Source: Oceanobacillus limi (GTDB lineage Bacteria; Bacillota; Bacilli; Bacillales; Amphibacillaceae). From it: DNA of 64,000 nt. The number at the start of each line of letters is the position of its first letter. Position 1 is the first letter of the stretch. Where the stretch lies: NCBI RefSeq assembly GCF_900111445.1, contig NZ_FOHE01000010.1, forward strand, positions 50,728 to 114,727, written 5' to 3'. A program made the position numbers and the translations under genes. Positions 7,048 to 14,505 of this stretch are shown piece by piece. The notes beneath the pieces are model-generated. The model did not search any database and was not told the DNA's origin. It saw only the letters and a list, made by a program, of their open reading frames with translations.

Positions 7048-8182
7048 ATTCGATTGTGACTGGGGTTCCGATTGGGATTTGATTATAAAGCCATTCGACA
7101 TCTTCGTTGAGCATTCGAATACAACCTAAACTAACATGCCCACCAATGGATGTAGGATCATTTGTGCCATGGATTCCATATACCGTTCCGTCTGTTCCAG
7201 GGACATTAAGTCCAATCCATCTACTTCCTAATGGATTATCAGGATGACCTCCTGGAATCCCTTTGGAACTGTACCACGGTTCCTCAATTTTATTGACGAC
7301 ATTAAAGTCCCCTTCTGGCGTCATGGAAACATCCTTCCCTGTTCCAACAGAGAAACTCCTAACCTCATCCCCATTTTGAAATACCGTTAGCTGATTTGTT
7401 TTTTTATTTATACGAATAGAAAAGGATGATGTTTCCACCGATGCTTCGCTAGATTTGCGTGATCCTTGGACAGGTACATCTTTTTCTAACAAGGAAGGAC
7501 TAGGGATATGTATAGCAGTGCCAAATGGCAAATGATCCGGATTCTGAAGGTCATTATATTTTGCTAAAGCTCCCGTATAGGCATCTGTATTGTAATATTT
7601 TCTACTGATTCCTATTAGAGACTCTCCCTGCTTGATGGTATGCTCGATCATATAGTCAGGATCTGGTATATTCAGCTGCATTCCTACTTGGATCTCTTTA
7701 GCAGGATTTGTAATATTATTATAAAGCTTAATCTGTTCCTGATAGCTACTATCCGAAAAATACAACATCGTAATACTGTATAACGTCTCGCCTTCCTTTA
7801 CCGTATGCTCTAAAACATAATCGGCTGAAATTTCTTTATCAATTGGAGTAGTTTGTTGTTGTTCCGTAACTTCTTCATTTTTCTCACTAGAATTAGCTTC
7901 CTTTTTTCCGTTTTCTTCCTTTCGCTTTTGATCTGAAATAGTAGTAAGATTTAATGTCTCCACTTCCTCTAGTATTCCTTGTTTTTTCTTTGGCTCTTTT
8001 ATGGAGCTTTCTGCGTGACTTGGTAATGACCGCCCTATTTCATCCATTTGTATCACATACCAAAGCACTATTCCAAGCAAAGCAATCAACAAGAAGAGCA
8101 AAAAGATCATGAAGTTATTCCTCTGCCTCTTATGTCGCTTTGACCTCGGAAGATAGAAATTTTCATTATTTCCTTCTGACAA
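7046..8182 (-). CDS. Membrane-anchored double-LysM L,D-transpeptidase (YkuD domain)
   Basis: This is a 378-residue protein if translated from the TTG at 8182, which has GAGGTG 7 nt upstream; the frame is open to 8251. Order of parts: a basic cytoplasmic tail, one membrane segment (FMIFLLFLLIALLGIVLWYV, residues about 25-45), a charged linker, LysM 1 (HTVKEGETLYSITMLYF), LysM 2 (HTIKQGESLIGISRKYY), then a YkuD catalytic domain. The active-site signature is GIHGTNDPTSIGGHVSLGCIR with the catalytic Cys in SLGCIRM. It forms 3-3 cross-links or attaches proteins to peptidoglycan outside the membrane, and LysM domains bind the glycan. N-terminal membrane anchoring combined with two LysM copies differs from the secreted one-LysM YkuD. 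Confidence 0.85.
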   Translation of the reverse strand: MSEGNNENFYLPRSKRHKRQRNNFMIFLLFLLIALLGIVLWYVIQMDEIGRSLPSHAESSIKEPKKKQGILEEVETLNLTTISDQKRKEENGKKEANSSEKNEEVTEQQQTTPIDKEISADYVLEHTVKEGETLYSITMLYFSDSSYQEQIKLYNNITNPAKEIQVGMQLNIPDPDYMIEHTIKQGESLIGISRKYYNTDAYTGALAKYNDLQNPDHLPFGTAIHIPSPSLLEKDVPVQGSRKSSEASVETSSFSIRINKKTNQLTVFQNGDEVRSFSVGTGKDVSMTPEGDFNVVNKIEEPWYSSKGIPGGHPDNPLGSRWIGLNVPGTDGTVYGIHGTNDPTSIGGHVSLGCIRMLNEDVEWLYNQIPIGTPVTIE

Positions 8183-8450
8183 TACCCACACCTCTTCGTA
8201 CTTGATTAAGAACATTAACATTATAACGGAATAGTGTGAAAAAAACATCACTTTTTGTCAAAATAGTACTTATCATTTGTTAAATAGCATCATTTTAACT
8301 ACAAATATAAGCGAAACCATAAAATTCCACATCCATTGCACTATAAAATTTATAGTTATTTGTTCCTAAAAAAGAACAACCGGAGTGTTGGGTATTTTTT
8401 CACTTTGGTGTCATACTAATAAAAAAAGTCGAATGATGGAGTTGATGAAA

Positions 8451-8642
8451 ATGGGTGCCATTGAACGAAATGGTTATCGATTTGAACCCGAGTATAGTGT
8501 GATTCAACAAAACGGAGCAATCCATGTTTATCACAAAGGGGCATTTGTGGAAGAAGTCACATTCTCTTTCTCAGGAAAATATCCCGAACCAGCTAAAATT
8601 GAGGAACTTGTCGAAGACTACTGTGAAGAGCATGGAATATAA
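8451..8642 (+). CDS. YbxH-like small conserved protein (DUF5370 type)
   Basis: This 63-residue protein starts at ATG 8451, chosen from the GGAG 9 nt upstream and because the conserved part begins MGAIERNGYRFEPEYSVIQQ. It contains a short beta-rich core (GAIHVYHKGAFVEEVTFSFS) and an acidic helical tail (IEELVEDYCEEHGI). It resembles small uncharacterised Bacillus proteins such as YbxH. I attribute the family from memory. It is monocistronic, and its function is unknown. Confidence 0.6.
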   Translation: MGAIERNGYRFEPEYSVIQQNGAIHVYHKGAFVEEVTFSFSGKYPEPAKIEELVEDYCEEHGI

Positions 8643-8688
8643 GTTAGGTAGTCCTTGTATGGGAAATCCATAATTTTCCTAATAAAAA

Positions 8689-8720
8689 AGGTGAGAGGAA
8701 ATTACTTGCTCCTCTCACCT
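8689..8720. terminator. Bidirectional terminator between convergent small genes
   Basis: Arms AGGTGAGAGGA and TCCTCTCACCT flank a 10-base loop. On the minus strand TTTTTTATTAG follows, terminating the DUF2187 gene; on the plus strand AAATACC follows, so the plus-strand function is weaker. Confidence 0.75.
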
Positions 8721-8726
8721 AAATAC

Positions 8727-8945
8727 CTACTTAACTTGTTTGTAATTTTTATGGTTAACAACAGTCTTGATTGGTTCTCCGGTTTTTTTGTTCTCTCCGA
8801 TATTAATAATAACCGAATTTTCACGAACCATTAAAACCTTACCTAATTCACCCTTGTATTCACCTTTAACTACCTCGATTATATCTCCTTCGTCAGCCTT
8901 ATTAACCGGAGCCTTGTTTTCTTCTACTACATTTTCGTCTGCCAT
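8727..8945 (-). CDS. DUF2187 (KOW-like) protein
   Basis: This is a 72-residue protein. After an Asn/Glu/Lys-rich start (MADENVVEENKAPVNK) comes one KOW-like SH3 barrel: GDIIEVVKGEYKGELGKVLM, then VIINIGENKKTGEPIKTVVN. That pattern fits the DUF2187/YkvS family, which is common in Bacillaceae and of unknown role. KOW folds usually contact RNA or ribosomal proteins (family knowledge; not shown for this protein). The ATG follows AAGGAGAGAGAAG. It is a single-gene unit with its own terminator. Confidence 0.7.
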   Translation of the reverse strand: MADENVVEENKAPVNKADEGDIIEVVKGEYKGELGKVLMVRENSVIINIGENKKTGEPIKTVVNHKNYKQVK

Positions 8946-9298
8946 ACTTCTCTCTCCTTTTTAACAATAGCATTTTTAGTGTATATTAAGTAGATGATTT
9001 CATACGGAGAGTTTTTCTATCTTTGTAAACTATCCTGTGTTATTTTATCATGTGAAATATTGTAAACCAACAGATAAATTTATATTCAATATTGCAACCA
9101 GTTGAAATTATCGGAACGGACACTGTTGACTTAATAATAAGTGGTATAAACTACAATCATTCATTTTCATTACTTCATGCAATAGAGATTAACTGGAAAA
9201 GACCCTAAATTCGGATACTTCTTCACGAAATCAGAGTCTTATCGTTATATATTGACCTTATGTCCTTTGAAAGATGTGAACATCTTTAGATATTTTAT
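8946..9298. other. 353-base gap: upstream region of the DUF2187 gene and one hairpin
   Basis: No ORF is supported. The notable element is an imperfect inverted repeat at about 9199-9241 (AAGACCCTAAATTCG with CGAAATCAGAGTCTT). It resembles the hairpin near 14446-14493 in sequence. Otherwise AT-rich. Confidence 0.4.
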
Positions 9299-9634
9299 TT
9301 ATTGATCCGATTGATTTATTAACGTTTCGTCCTCATCTACTAATCCTAAAGAAAATGCTTTTTCCATTATTTCTTTTACTTCTAAGGTGCGCTGTGGGTT
9401 GCTCGTATAATGCAATTGAGCTTCTAGAGCATTTCGGTGGAAAGCAGACATTTCTCTAGCCTTTTCTTGATCAACTACTTTGTCCTCCTTAAGATATTGT
9501 TGAAATTCAGCAAAAGAAATATCTTTTGGTTGACCTCCTAAGCTTTCTCCATTTTGTAATTGATTTCGTAAATGAGCTGAAATTGTTAAACGACTATATG
9601 CTGCAAACTGGGTATTGTCTGGTGTAATTCTCAT
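9299..9634 (-). CDS. Hypothetical protein, 111 residues
   Basis: I do not recognise this family. It is soluble, mostly helical by composition and has no signal peptide. It begins MRITPDNTQFAAYSRLTISA and contains a charged middle (FAEFQQYLKEDKVVDQEKAR) and an acidic end (LGLVDEDETLINQSDQ). A GGAGGG ribosome binding site 9 nt before the ATG supports expression. It is flanked by gaps of more than 300 bases on both sides, so no operon context is available. Confidence 0.5.
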   Translation of the reverse strand: MRITPDNTQFAAYSRLTISAHLRNQLQNGESLGGQPKDISFAEFQQYLKEDKVVDQEKAREMSAFHRNALEAQLHYTSNPQRTLEVKEIMEKAFSLGLVDEDETLINQSDQ

Positions 9635-9946
9635 TTCTTATTTCCCTCCTGTTTCGTGATATGATGATTTAACTTAACTATAGTTAACGTGGGACTACTA
9701 AACAACTTGAACCAAAATTGAATCTGAGTATATGTTTTTATGGGGAGATATAATTTCCGCTAAACATCTAGCTTCCCTATTATGTATCCTCTACGAATAC
9801 TATGTTATATCACCCTTCAACAAAAAACAACAATTTTCTGATTATAATTCAAGCCTTAAACACTTTTGTGAAATCAAATTACTCCTTTCAAAATCTCCTC
9901 TAGCGTTTGGTTACAATTCTCTAATTACCATTAATTTATTATCACA
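9635..9946. other. 312-base gap downstream of the MFS gene
   Basis: Nothing supported. The short palindrome TTAACTATAGTTAA lies near 9673-9686, inside the likely promoter region of the gene at 9299-9634. A plus-strand ORF starting at 9732 runs antisense into the MFS gene and is rejected as a shadow. Confidence 0.35.
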
Positions 9947-11212
9947 TTACACCCTAACCCTTCGATCACGAAACAGTTTTACACGATCAATTTCAGGAAG
10001 TTTACGTAAAACAGAACTACTTAACCAAAAAATGCTGAAGATAATCATCGAAATACCACAGATCAAAACAGAGATTTCAGCTGCAAATGTTTCGCCTAAT
10101 ATACCACCAATTAGAGAACCTACGGGCATTCCTAGAGCTGCAGCACTAGTTAACAAAGTAATCACTCTTCCTACATACGCTGTCTCTACCTGTTTCTGTA
10201 TGGATGAAAAGACAAGAATGTTAAGTATTCCAATAGAAATTGCACCGGTAGAATATAATATGATTGATGGAACTAAAGGTAACGTTGCAGTACCAATCCA
10301 CATAATACCTGTGCCTATATATGAAACTATAATTATCTTACCAAAATCTAAGTGCTTTAATTTAGGAGTAATAATTGTACCAATCATTATTCCAAGTGAC
10401 AGGGAAGCTAGGTAAAATCCATATACAGCTTCTACACCATTACTTTTAATAAGAGAAAATGCAGGTAAATTTGTTGTCATGATAACCATGGCAATGTTAA
10501 TAAAGACGATAGAATAAATCATTTTAGGAATTAATGAATTTTTAATATAGTTAAAACCCGCTTTAAGATCTATAAAATATTTTTTAGAAGCAGAACCAAT
10601 AGACTGACCCTTTTCTTTGGTGATATCTGGTTGTTGGAAATTGAAAAATGCATATAAGAGGCTCACGAGTAGTATACAGATTGCAAAAATGGAGATAGCT
10701 GGAACTGTACCAATAATTGTTACGATAATCCCTGCTCCGGCAATAAAAGCTATGTCCATAGCTTCTCGAATTGTTTGTAAACACGAATTCGCCTCAAGCA
10801 CATTATCTTCACCTACAATTATAGGTAGTATGGTTGATTCAATTGGATACGTATATTGCGTAAATAAAGCAACGATAAATAACAAACTAATGACATACCA
10901 AACATGTAATCCAACCGTGTAGTTTAATATTGGAATTGTAAATAAAATGGCTGCTTTTGCAAGGTTACTATATACCAGCCCATGTTTATATTTAGCATAG
11001 TTAGCTAATGGAGCAATTAAAAACGACAGTACACTCGCTGAAGATATTGCAAACATTGCAAGTCCAGAATAAAAAACACTTCCACTTAAATTTAATACAA
11101 GCAACATCCCCGCAACTAAGTAAATACCACTTCCTAATCCATTAACAAAAACACCGAACATTAATATCAAAAAGTTTCTTTCCAACATAAATGGTTTTAT
11201 ATTTTTCATCAT
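9947..11212 (-). CDS. MFS transporter of the drug-efflux type
   Basis: This is a 421-residue protein with about 12 hydrophobic segments, the usual MFS size. It opens with a GLGSGIYLVAGMLLVLNLSG segment and ends with a basic tail (DRVKLFRDRRVRV). The architecture resembles DHA3-type exporters (macrolide or siderophore exporters); the substrate cannot be told. It starts directly after the stop of the HTH regulator (TAA then ATG) behind GAGGAGGAG, so the two form one operon. Regulation is probably repression by that regulator, with export of the inducing compound. Confidence 0.8.
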   Translation of the reverse strand: MMKNIKPFMLERNFLILMFGVFVNGLGSGIYLVAGMLLVLNLSGSVFYSGLAMFAISSASVLSFLIAPLANYAKYKHGLVYSNLAKAAILFTIPILNYTVGLHVWYVISLLFIVALFTQYTYPIESTILPIIVGEDNVLEANSCLQTIREAMDIAFIAGAGIIVTIIGTVPAISIFAICILLVSLLYAFFNFQQPDITKEKGQSIGSASKKYFIDLKAGFNYIKNSLIPKMIYSIVFINIAMVIMTTNLPAFSLIKSNGVEAVYGFYLASLSLGIMIGTIITPKLKHLDFGKIIIVSYIGTGIMWIGTATLPLVPSIILYSTGAISIGILNILVFSSIQKQVETAYVGRVITLLTSAAALGMPVGSLIGGILGETFAAEISVLICGISMIIFSIFWLSSSVLRKLPEIDRVKLFRDRRVRV

Positions 11213-11698
11213 TTAATTCTCCTCCTCATTAAATTCTTTTATAAGAAATTCTATAGAGTATGGAAATTGTTCCTCACTATCCTTTTCTTTATAAGATAAA
11301 TGTCCATATTTAAAGAAAAGCTCCTCCAACTCTCCGCTTAACTGATTCACAAGTTTTTTAGACAAATAAATATTAGTAGTTCTACCGTCAACGTGCCCTG
11401 GTGGAGATACTTGCTCTGGATTCTTAAATAAATTAGCTTTAGCTTTGTAATATTTTTCTACAATTCCCTTCTCGGTGTTAATGCTTTCCACTTCAAGAAT
11501 ATCGTGCTTTACAAGCTGCTGAATATGATAGTAAACCGTACCAGGGTTTTTACCTAATAAATCGGCCACTTGTTTGGGTGTCATGGGTTGTTCATAAAGC
11601 AAAGCTACCAATCTTGACCTTAGGGGATTGGATAGCACCTTTTGTTGCTCCCAATTAATTTCCATCATTTCTTTGCCACTCTTATGATTCCAGTCCAT
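11213..11698 (-). CDS. ArsR-like HTH transcriptional regulator of the MFS operon
   Basis: This is a 161-residue protein. Residues 18-80 form a winged HTH: LSNPLRSRLVALLYEQPMTP, then KQVADLLGKNPGTVYYHIQQ (recognition helix) and the wing LVKHDILEVESINTEKGIVE. The remainder is an effector or dimerisation region with no metal-binding Cys motif, so a metal sensor is unlikely. The ATG at 11698 is chosen for GGAAGGTGATT just upstream. It is the first gene of a two-gene operon with the MFS transporter. Palindromic sequence overlaps its promoter, which suggests autoregulation. Confidence 0.8.
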   Translation of the reverse strand: MDWNHKSGKEMMEINWEQQKVLSNPLRSRLVALLYEQPMTPKQVADLLGKNPGTVYYHIQQLVKHDILEVESINTEKGIVEKYYKAKANLFKNPEQVSPPGHVDGRTTNIYLSKKLVNQLSGELEELFFKYGHLSYKEKDSEEQFPYSIEFLIKEFNEEEN

Positions 11699-11776
11699 TT
11701 AATCACCTTCCAATATTATTTTAAATAATTTATATTTGTAAATCGATTTGTAAATCCAAATTAATTATTAATTAAC

Positions 11777-11805
11777 ATTATACGATTTGGATTCCCAAAT
11801 TGCAA
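11777..11805 (-). promoter_or_regulatory. SigA promoter with candidate operator for the HTH-MFS operon
   Basis: On the minus strand, -35 TTGCAA (11800-11805) and -10 TATAAT (11777-11782) are separated by exactly 17 bases. The spacer holds the palindrome TTTGGGAATCCAAA. Downstream, at 11733-11756, ATTTGTAAATC occurs twice in tandem and again pairs with the TTTGGAT motif. The layout fits repression by the encoded HTH protein. Confidence 0.65.
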
Positions 11806-12110
11806 TAGTAAATTCTGATTTTTTAAAATATGTATTAAAGATAAATTTAGTATCTCAGGTTGTTGCGAATGAATTAATAAAAGAGCAGGTAATAATGGTC
11901 AAACAAAAAGACTGAACCATTATAGGATCCAGTCCGGAATTGTGTTCATATAAGAAACATGTTAAGTAGAAAATGGGCATAAAATCACGGTGAGTACAAA
12001 AATATTAATTATTTGATTTGCTATTGATTAATTATTCATTTTTAAACTACAGTCTATTGACTGTTACTCATCCTTCTTACAAATAAAAAATGTGTAGTGT
12101 AAATAGAAAA
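11806..12110. other. Gap between the DUF4256 gene and the HTH-MFS promoter
   Basis: No gene is supported. AATGGT and ACCATT around 11894-11921 could form a weak hairpin. There is no convincing terminator for the DUF4256 gene. Confidence 0.3.
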
Positions 12111-12689
12111 TTAAACTCTTAGCGACCCTCGGAACCCTCTGGCACTATAATAGGATTCTGCTCCGTTATGATACACGAAAACTTTTCCATACCGATAGTC
12201 GCAAAAAATGGCACCACCGAGTTCTCTAATATCAGAAGGCGTTTGTATCCAACTCGAAGTTTTCCTATCTACATTTTCCAGTTTCTGCAACTCACGATAT
12301 TGTTCTTCTGTTAATATTTCAATACCCATGGCAGTTGCCATATCGATCGCGTTATTTTCTGGTTTATTTTTTTTCCTTGATTCTAATGCTTCACGATCAT
12401 AGCACACACTTCTTCTACCTTTAGGACTTTCCTTTGAACAATCGCAAAAGATAAATTCGCCTTTCTCTTCATCATAAGCAACAACATCCGGTTCGCCGTC
12501 CGTCCTTTCCATTTCATTGAGCGACCATAGCTTTTCCGGATTAGCTTCCAATTTTGCTTGGACTTTATCCCATTCAAGATCCTTATGACGGTGCTTGTTT
12601 TCCGCAAAACGCACTTTCAATAGTTGGAGTATTTCTTCACGTTCCTCAATTGACAGCTCCTTATTATGTATAGCATCACTCTCTGTCAT
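12111..12689 (-). CDS. DUF4256 protein
   Basis: This is a 192-residue soluble protein of the DUF4256 family. Recognisable parts are the N-terminal ILQLLKVRFAENKHRH segment, WSLNEMERTDGEPDVVAYDE, FIFCDCSKESPKGRRSVCYD (a Cys-rich turn), MATAMGIEILTEEQYRELQK and the C-terminal GGAIFCDYRYGKVFVYHNGA followed by YYSARGFRG. The function is unknown. The conserved cysteines and acidic residues could suggest metal or nucleic-acid binding, but that is speculation. A strong AAGGAGG precedes the ATG. It lies 58 nt downstream of the flavoprotein gene and may share its transcript. Confidence 0.8.
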   Translation of the reverse strand: MTESDAIHNKELSIEEREEILQLLKVRFAENKHRHKDLEWDKVQAKLEANPEKLWSLNEMERTDGEPDVVAYDEEKGEFIFCDCSKESPKGRRSVCYDREALESRKKNKPENNAIDMATAMGIEILTEEQYRELQKLENVDRKTSSWIQTPSDIRELGGAIFCDYRYGKVFVYHNGAESYYSARGFRGSLRV

Positions 12690-12747
12690 ATAATTTCCTC
12701 CTTATTTTTTCTCCTATTGATAGAAGTATCATTTGATATCTTTTTCT

Positions 12748-13452
12748 CTAATACCCTGTTAAAACATCTCTTCTGATATTTTTTTTAGGAATTCCTTTGT
12801 TCTTCAAATAAACAGAAACAGAATCTACCATCGACTTCGGTCCTATATAGTATTTAGTCTCGTTCTTATAATGATTCGTATAATCATCCATTTCCTTATG
12901 TAGATTATCCCTTGAATCAAGATAAGTTACAGTTATTGAAGTATTTTTCGCAATTTCATCAAGTTCCGCATTGTATATATGCTTGTTATTACGATCTAAA
13001 TAGAGTAGTTTTATTTGTTTCCCATCACTACTACCTTCAGCTTCTAGCTGTTTTAACATCGATCTAAATGGGGTGATTCCTATTCCACCCGCAATCAAGA
13101 GTGAAGGACTGTCATCGTCTAGATAAAAAGAACCAAGCGCTCCACTCATCGTTATGTTCATTCCTTTATCAAGCTCTAACATTGCTTTTTTAAATTCACT
13201 CGGGTTTTCACTAATTCTCGTTGTTATTTTAATTACATTCTCTGCAGGAGCTGAAGCCACACTAAATGGTTTAGTTGCATTTTTCACTTTTCTATGGGTA
13301 ATAGTAAATAGAGCATGTTGTCCTGCTTTCCAAGCTAAATCCTTCTCCTTCTCAAATAGGAAGCTAAATACTCCGTCTACTTCTTTGTAACTCTCTAAGA
13401 ATACCAGTTCCTTCTTTGTAAATACTGATTTCATATCTTGAAAAAAACCCAT
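12748..13452 (-). CDS. Ferredoxin-NADP reductase-like flavoprotein
   Basis: This is a 234-residue protein. The start at ATG 13452 is set by GAAGGAGGTAGAAAC; the open frame extends to 13494. The first half is an FAD-binding barrel with KPFSVASAP in place of the usual RxYS/T motif and GSFYLDDDS. The second half is an NAD(P)-binding Rossmann domain with LLIAGGIGITPFRSML and the C-terminal KYYIGPKSMVDSVSVYL. It lacks a 2Fe-2S domain and a heme domain, so it would pass electrons from NAD(P)H to a separate acceptor. The acceptor is not encoded next to it. Confidence 0.8.
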   Translation of the reverse strand: MGFFQDMKSVFTKKELVFLESYKEVDGVFSFLFEKEKDLAWKAGQHALFTITHRKVKNATKPFSVASAPAENVIKITTRISENPSEFKKAMLELDKGMNITMSGALGSFYLDDDSPSLLIAGGIGITPFRSMLKQLEAEGSSDGKQIKLLYLDRNNKHIYNAELDEIAKNTSITVTYLDSRDNLHKEMDDYTNHYKNETKYYIGPKSMVDSVSVYLKNKGIPKKNIRRDVLTGY

Positions 13453-13512
13453 GTTTCTACCTCCTTCATGTTTCAATGTTAAAAAGTTGAACAATCGGAC
13501 TAACCCGAAGTA

Positions 13513-13893
13513 CTATAACACTTTTTTTAGTACTTCAATCTTATCCGCCCAACCATGTTTCGCACCATTGAACGCATAATCTTCTTGATCAAATCCAGTA
13601 TGCTCAAGATGTAAATGCGTGGTATCTCCCTCTTGCTTTAGCGTCCACGTGATTATTGTGTTGATTGGTCCACCTACCCATGTGTAAGACAACGTATAAG
13701 GCTTGTCCACTACCAATACTTCACTATCTACAACCAAATTGATTTTTTCATCGCGAAATTGACATTTGTACCCAACAATCGGTTTAAAATTATTATCCAT
13801 AACCCATTGTGCAAGTGTGTCAGAATCTGTTAATGCATCCCACACCTTATTAATTGGACTCTTAAATTGAAAATCTAGTGATATATCCGCCAT
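13513..13893 (-). CDS. SRPBCC/AHSA1-family protein
   Basis: This 126-residue protein has the START-like fold signature of the AHSA1 family: FKSPINKVWDALTDSDTLAQ, then WVMDNNFKPIVGYKCQFRD, a central TLSYTWVGGPINTIITWTL and the C-terminal GWADKIEVLKKVL. These proteins have a deep hydrophobic pocket; their ligands are rarely known. The gene starts 2 nt after the stop of the ArsR-type regulator. That pairing is very common in Firmicutes and suggests one regulated unit. Confidence 0.85.
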   Translation of the reverse strand: MADISLDFQFKSPINKVWDALTDSDTLAQWVMDNNFKPIVGYKCQFRDEKINLVVDSEVLVVDKPYTLSYTWVGGPINTIITWTLKQEGDTTHLHLEHTGFDQEDYAFNGAKHGWADKIEVLKKVL

Positions 13894-13895
13894 TA

Positions 13896-14216
13896 TTATT
13901 CCTCCAATATATTTTTAAGTAAGATCGCTCTTTCATTCCAAAACTTCTCATAAAAGGATAACCAATCTTTCACCTCCTGTAAGGGACCTGGATTTAATCG
14001 ATACCTTGTTTCTCTACCCAATTTACGATTCAATACTAAATCTGCTTCTTTAAGTATAGTTAAATGTTTAGAAACCGCTGTACGCCCCATTTTAAATTGA
14101 CCCGTTATTTCGTGCAGTGGTAACTCTTCTGCATCTGCTAATAAACGTATTAATTTCCGTCTTGTTGGATCTGCAATAGCTACAAAAACATCTCGTTTTT
14201 GATCCGTGTTATTCAC
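13896..14216 (-). CDS. ArsR-family HTH repressor
   Basis: This 106-residue protein is a typical ArsR/SmtB winged helix: FVAIADPTRRKLIRLLADAE, then ELPLHEITGQFKMGRTAVSK (recognition helix) and HLTILKEADLVLNRKLGRET (wing). There is no Cys metal-binding motif, as usual for members paired with AHSA1 proteins. It is the first gene of the operon. Its promoter is overlapped by a large inverted repeat, which strongly suggests autorepression. Confidence 0.85.
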   Translation of the reverse strand: MNNTDQKRDVFVAIADPTRRKLIRLLADAEELPLHEITGQFKMGRTAVSKHLTILKEADLVLNRKLGRETRYRLNPGPLQEVKDWLSFYEKFWNERAILLKNILEE

Positions 14217-14237
14217 AATCCCATCTCCTTATAAATG

Positions 14238-14287
14238 CGACACCAATCAGTGACATAATTATAAGACACTTATCGGTGTCGAGTCAA
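14238..14287 (-). promoter_or_regulatory. Promoter with overlapping operator of the ArsR-SRPBCC operon
   Basis: On the minus strand, -35 TTGACT (14282-14287) and -10 TATAAT (14258-14263) are 18 bases apart. The inverted repeat 14238-14281 has arms CGACACCGATAAGTG and CACTGATTGGTGTCG (13 of 15 positions match), centred on the -10. A bound dimer or pair of dimers would block RNA polymerase. Confidence 0.75.
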
Positions 14288-14445
14288 CAATACTTTTCCC
14301 TTTTATTCTATTATCCCTCAAAAAGGTTGATATCATTTTAGTTTCTTTCGTATTTATTTGTTCTTAAAATAATCCCTAATATAGGAGGAAGCCTTGCATG
14401 AAGAAACTCGGACAAACCTATATGTGCAATTTATGAACATGAAAA

Positions 14446-14493
14446 AGACCCGGAAATCGGAAAAGTTTATTTTTACGAAAACCGGATCTAAAA
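14446..14493 (-). terminator. Weak hairpin upstream of rlmCD
   Basis: AGACCCGGAAATCG can pair imperfectly with CGAAAACCGGATCT. It sits past the 3' end of rlmCD on the minus strand, where the tail is not a clean T-run. It resembles the element near 9199-9241. Confidence 0.35.
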
Positions 14494-14505
14494 TAAATGT
14501 ATTTT

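Noticed and set aside
9732..10415. 227-residue plus-strand ORF
   Set aside because: Most of it is antisense to the well-supported MFS gene, and the remaining part has no family features.
14398..14436. 12-codon plus-strand ORF (MKKLGQTYMCNL) behind an AGGAGG
   Set aside because: The start signal is good, but 12 residues with no context could arise by chance; might be a decayed gene start.
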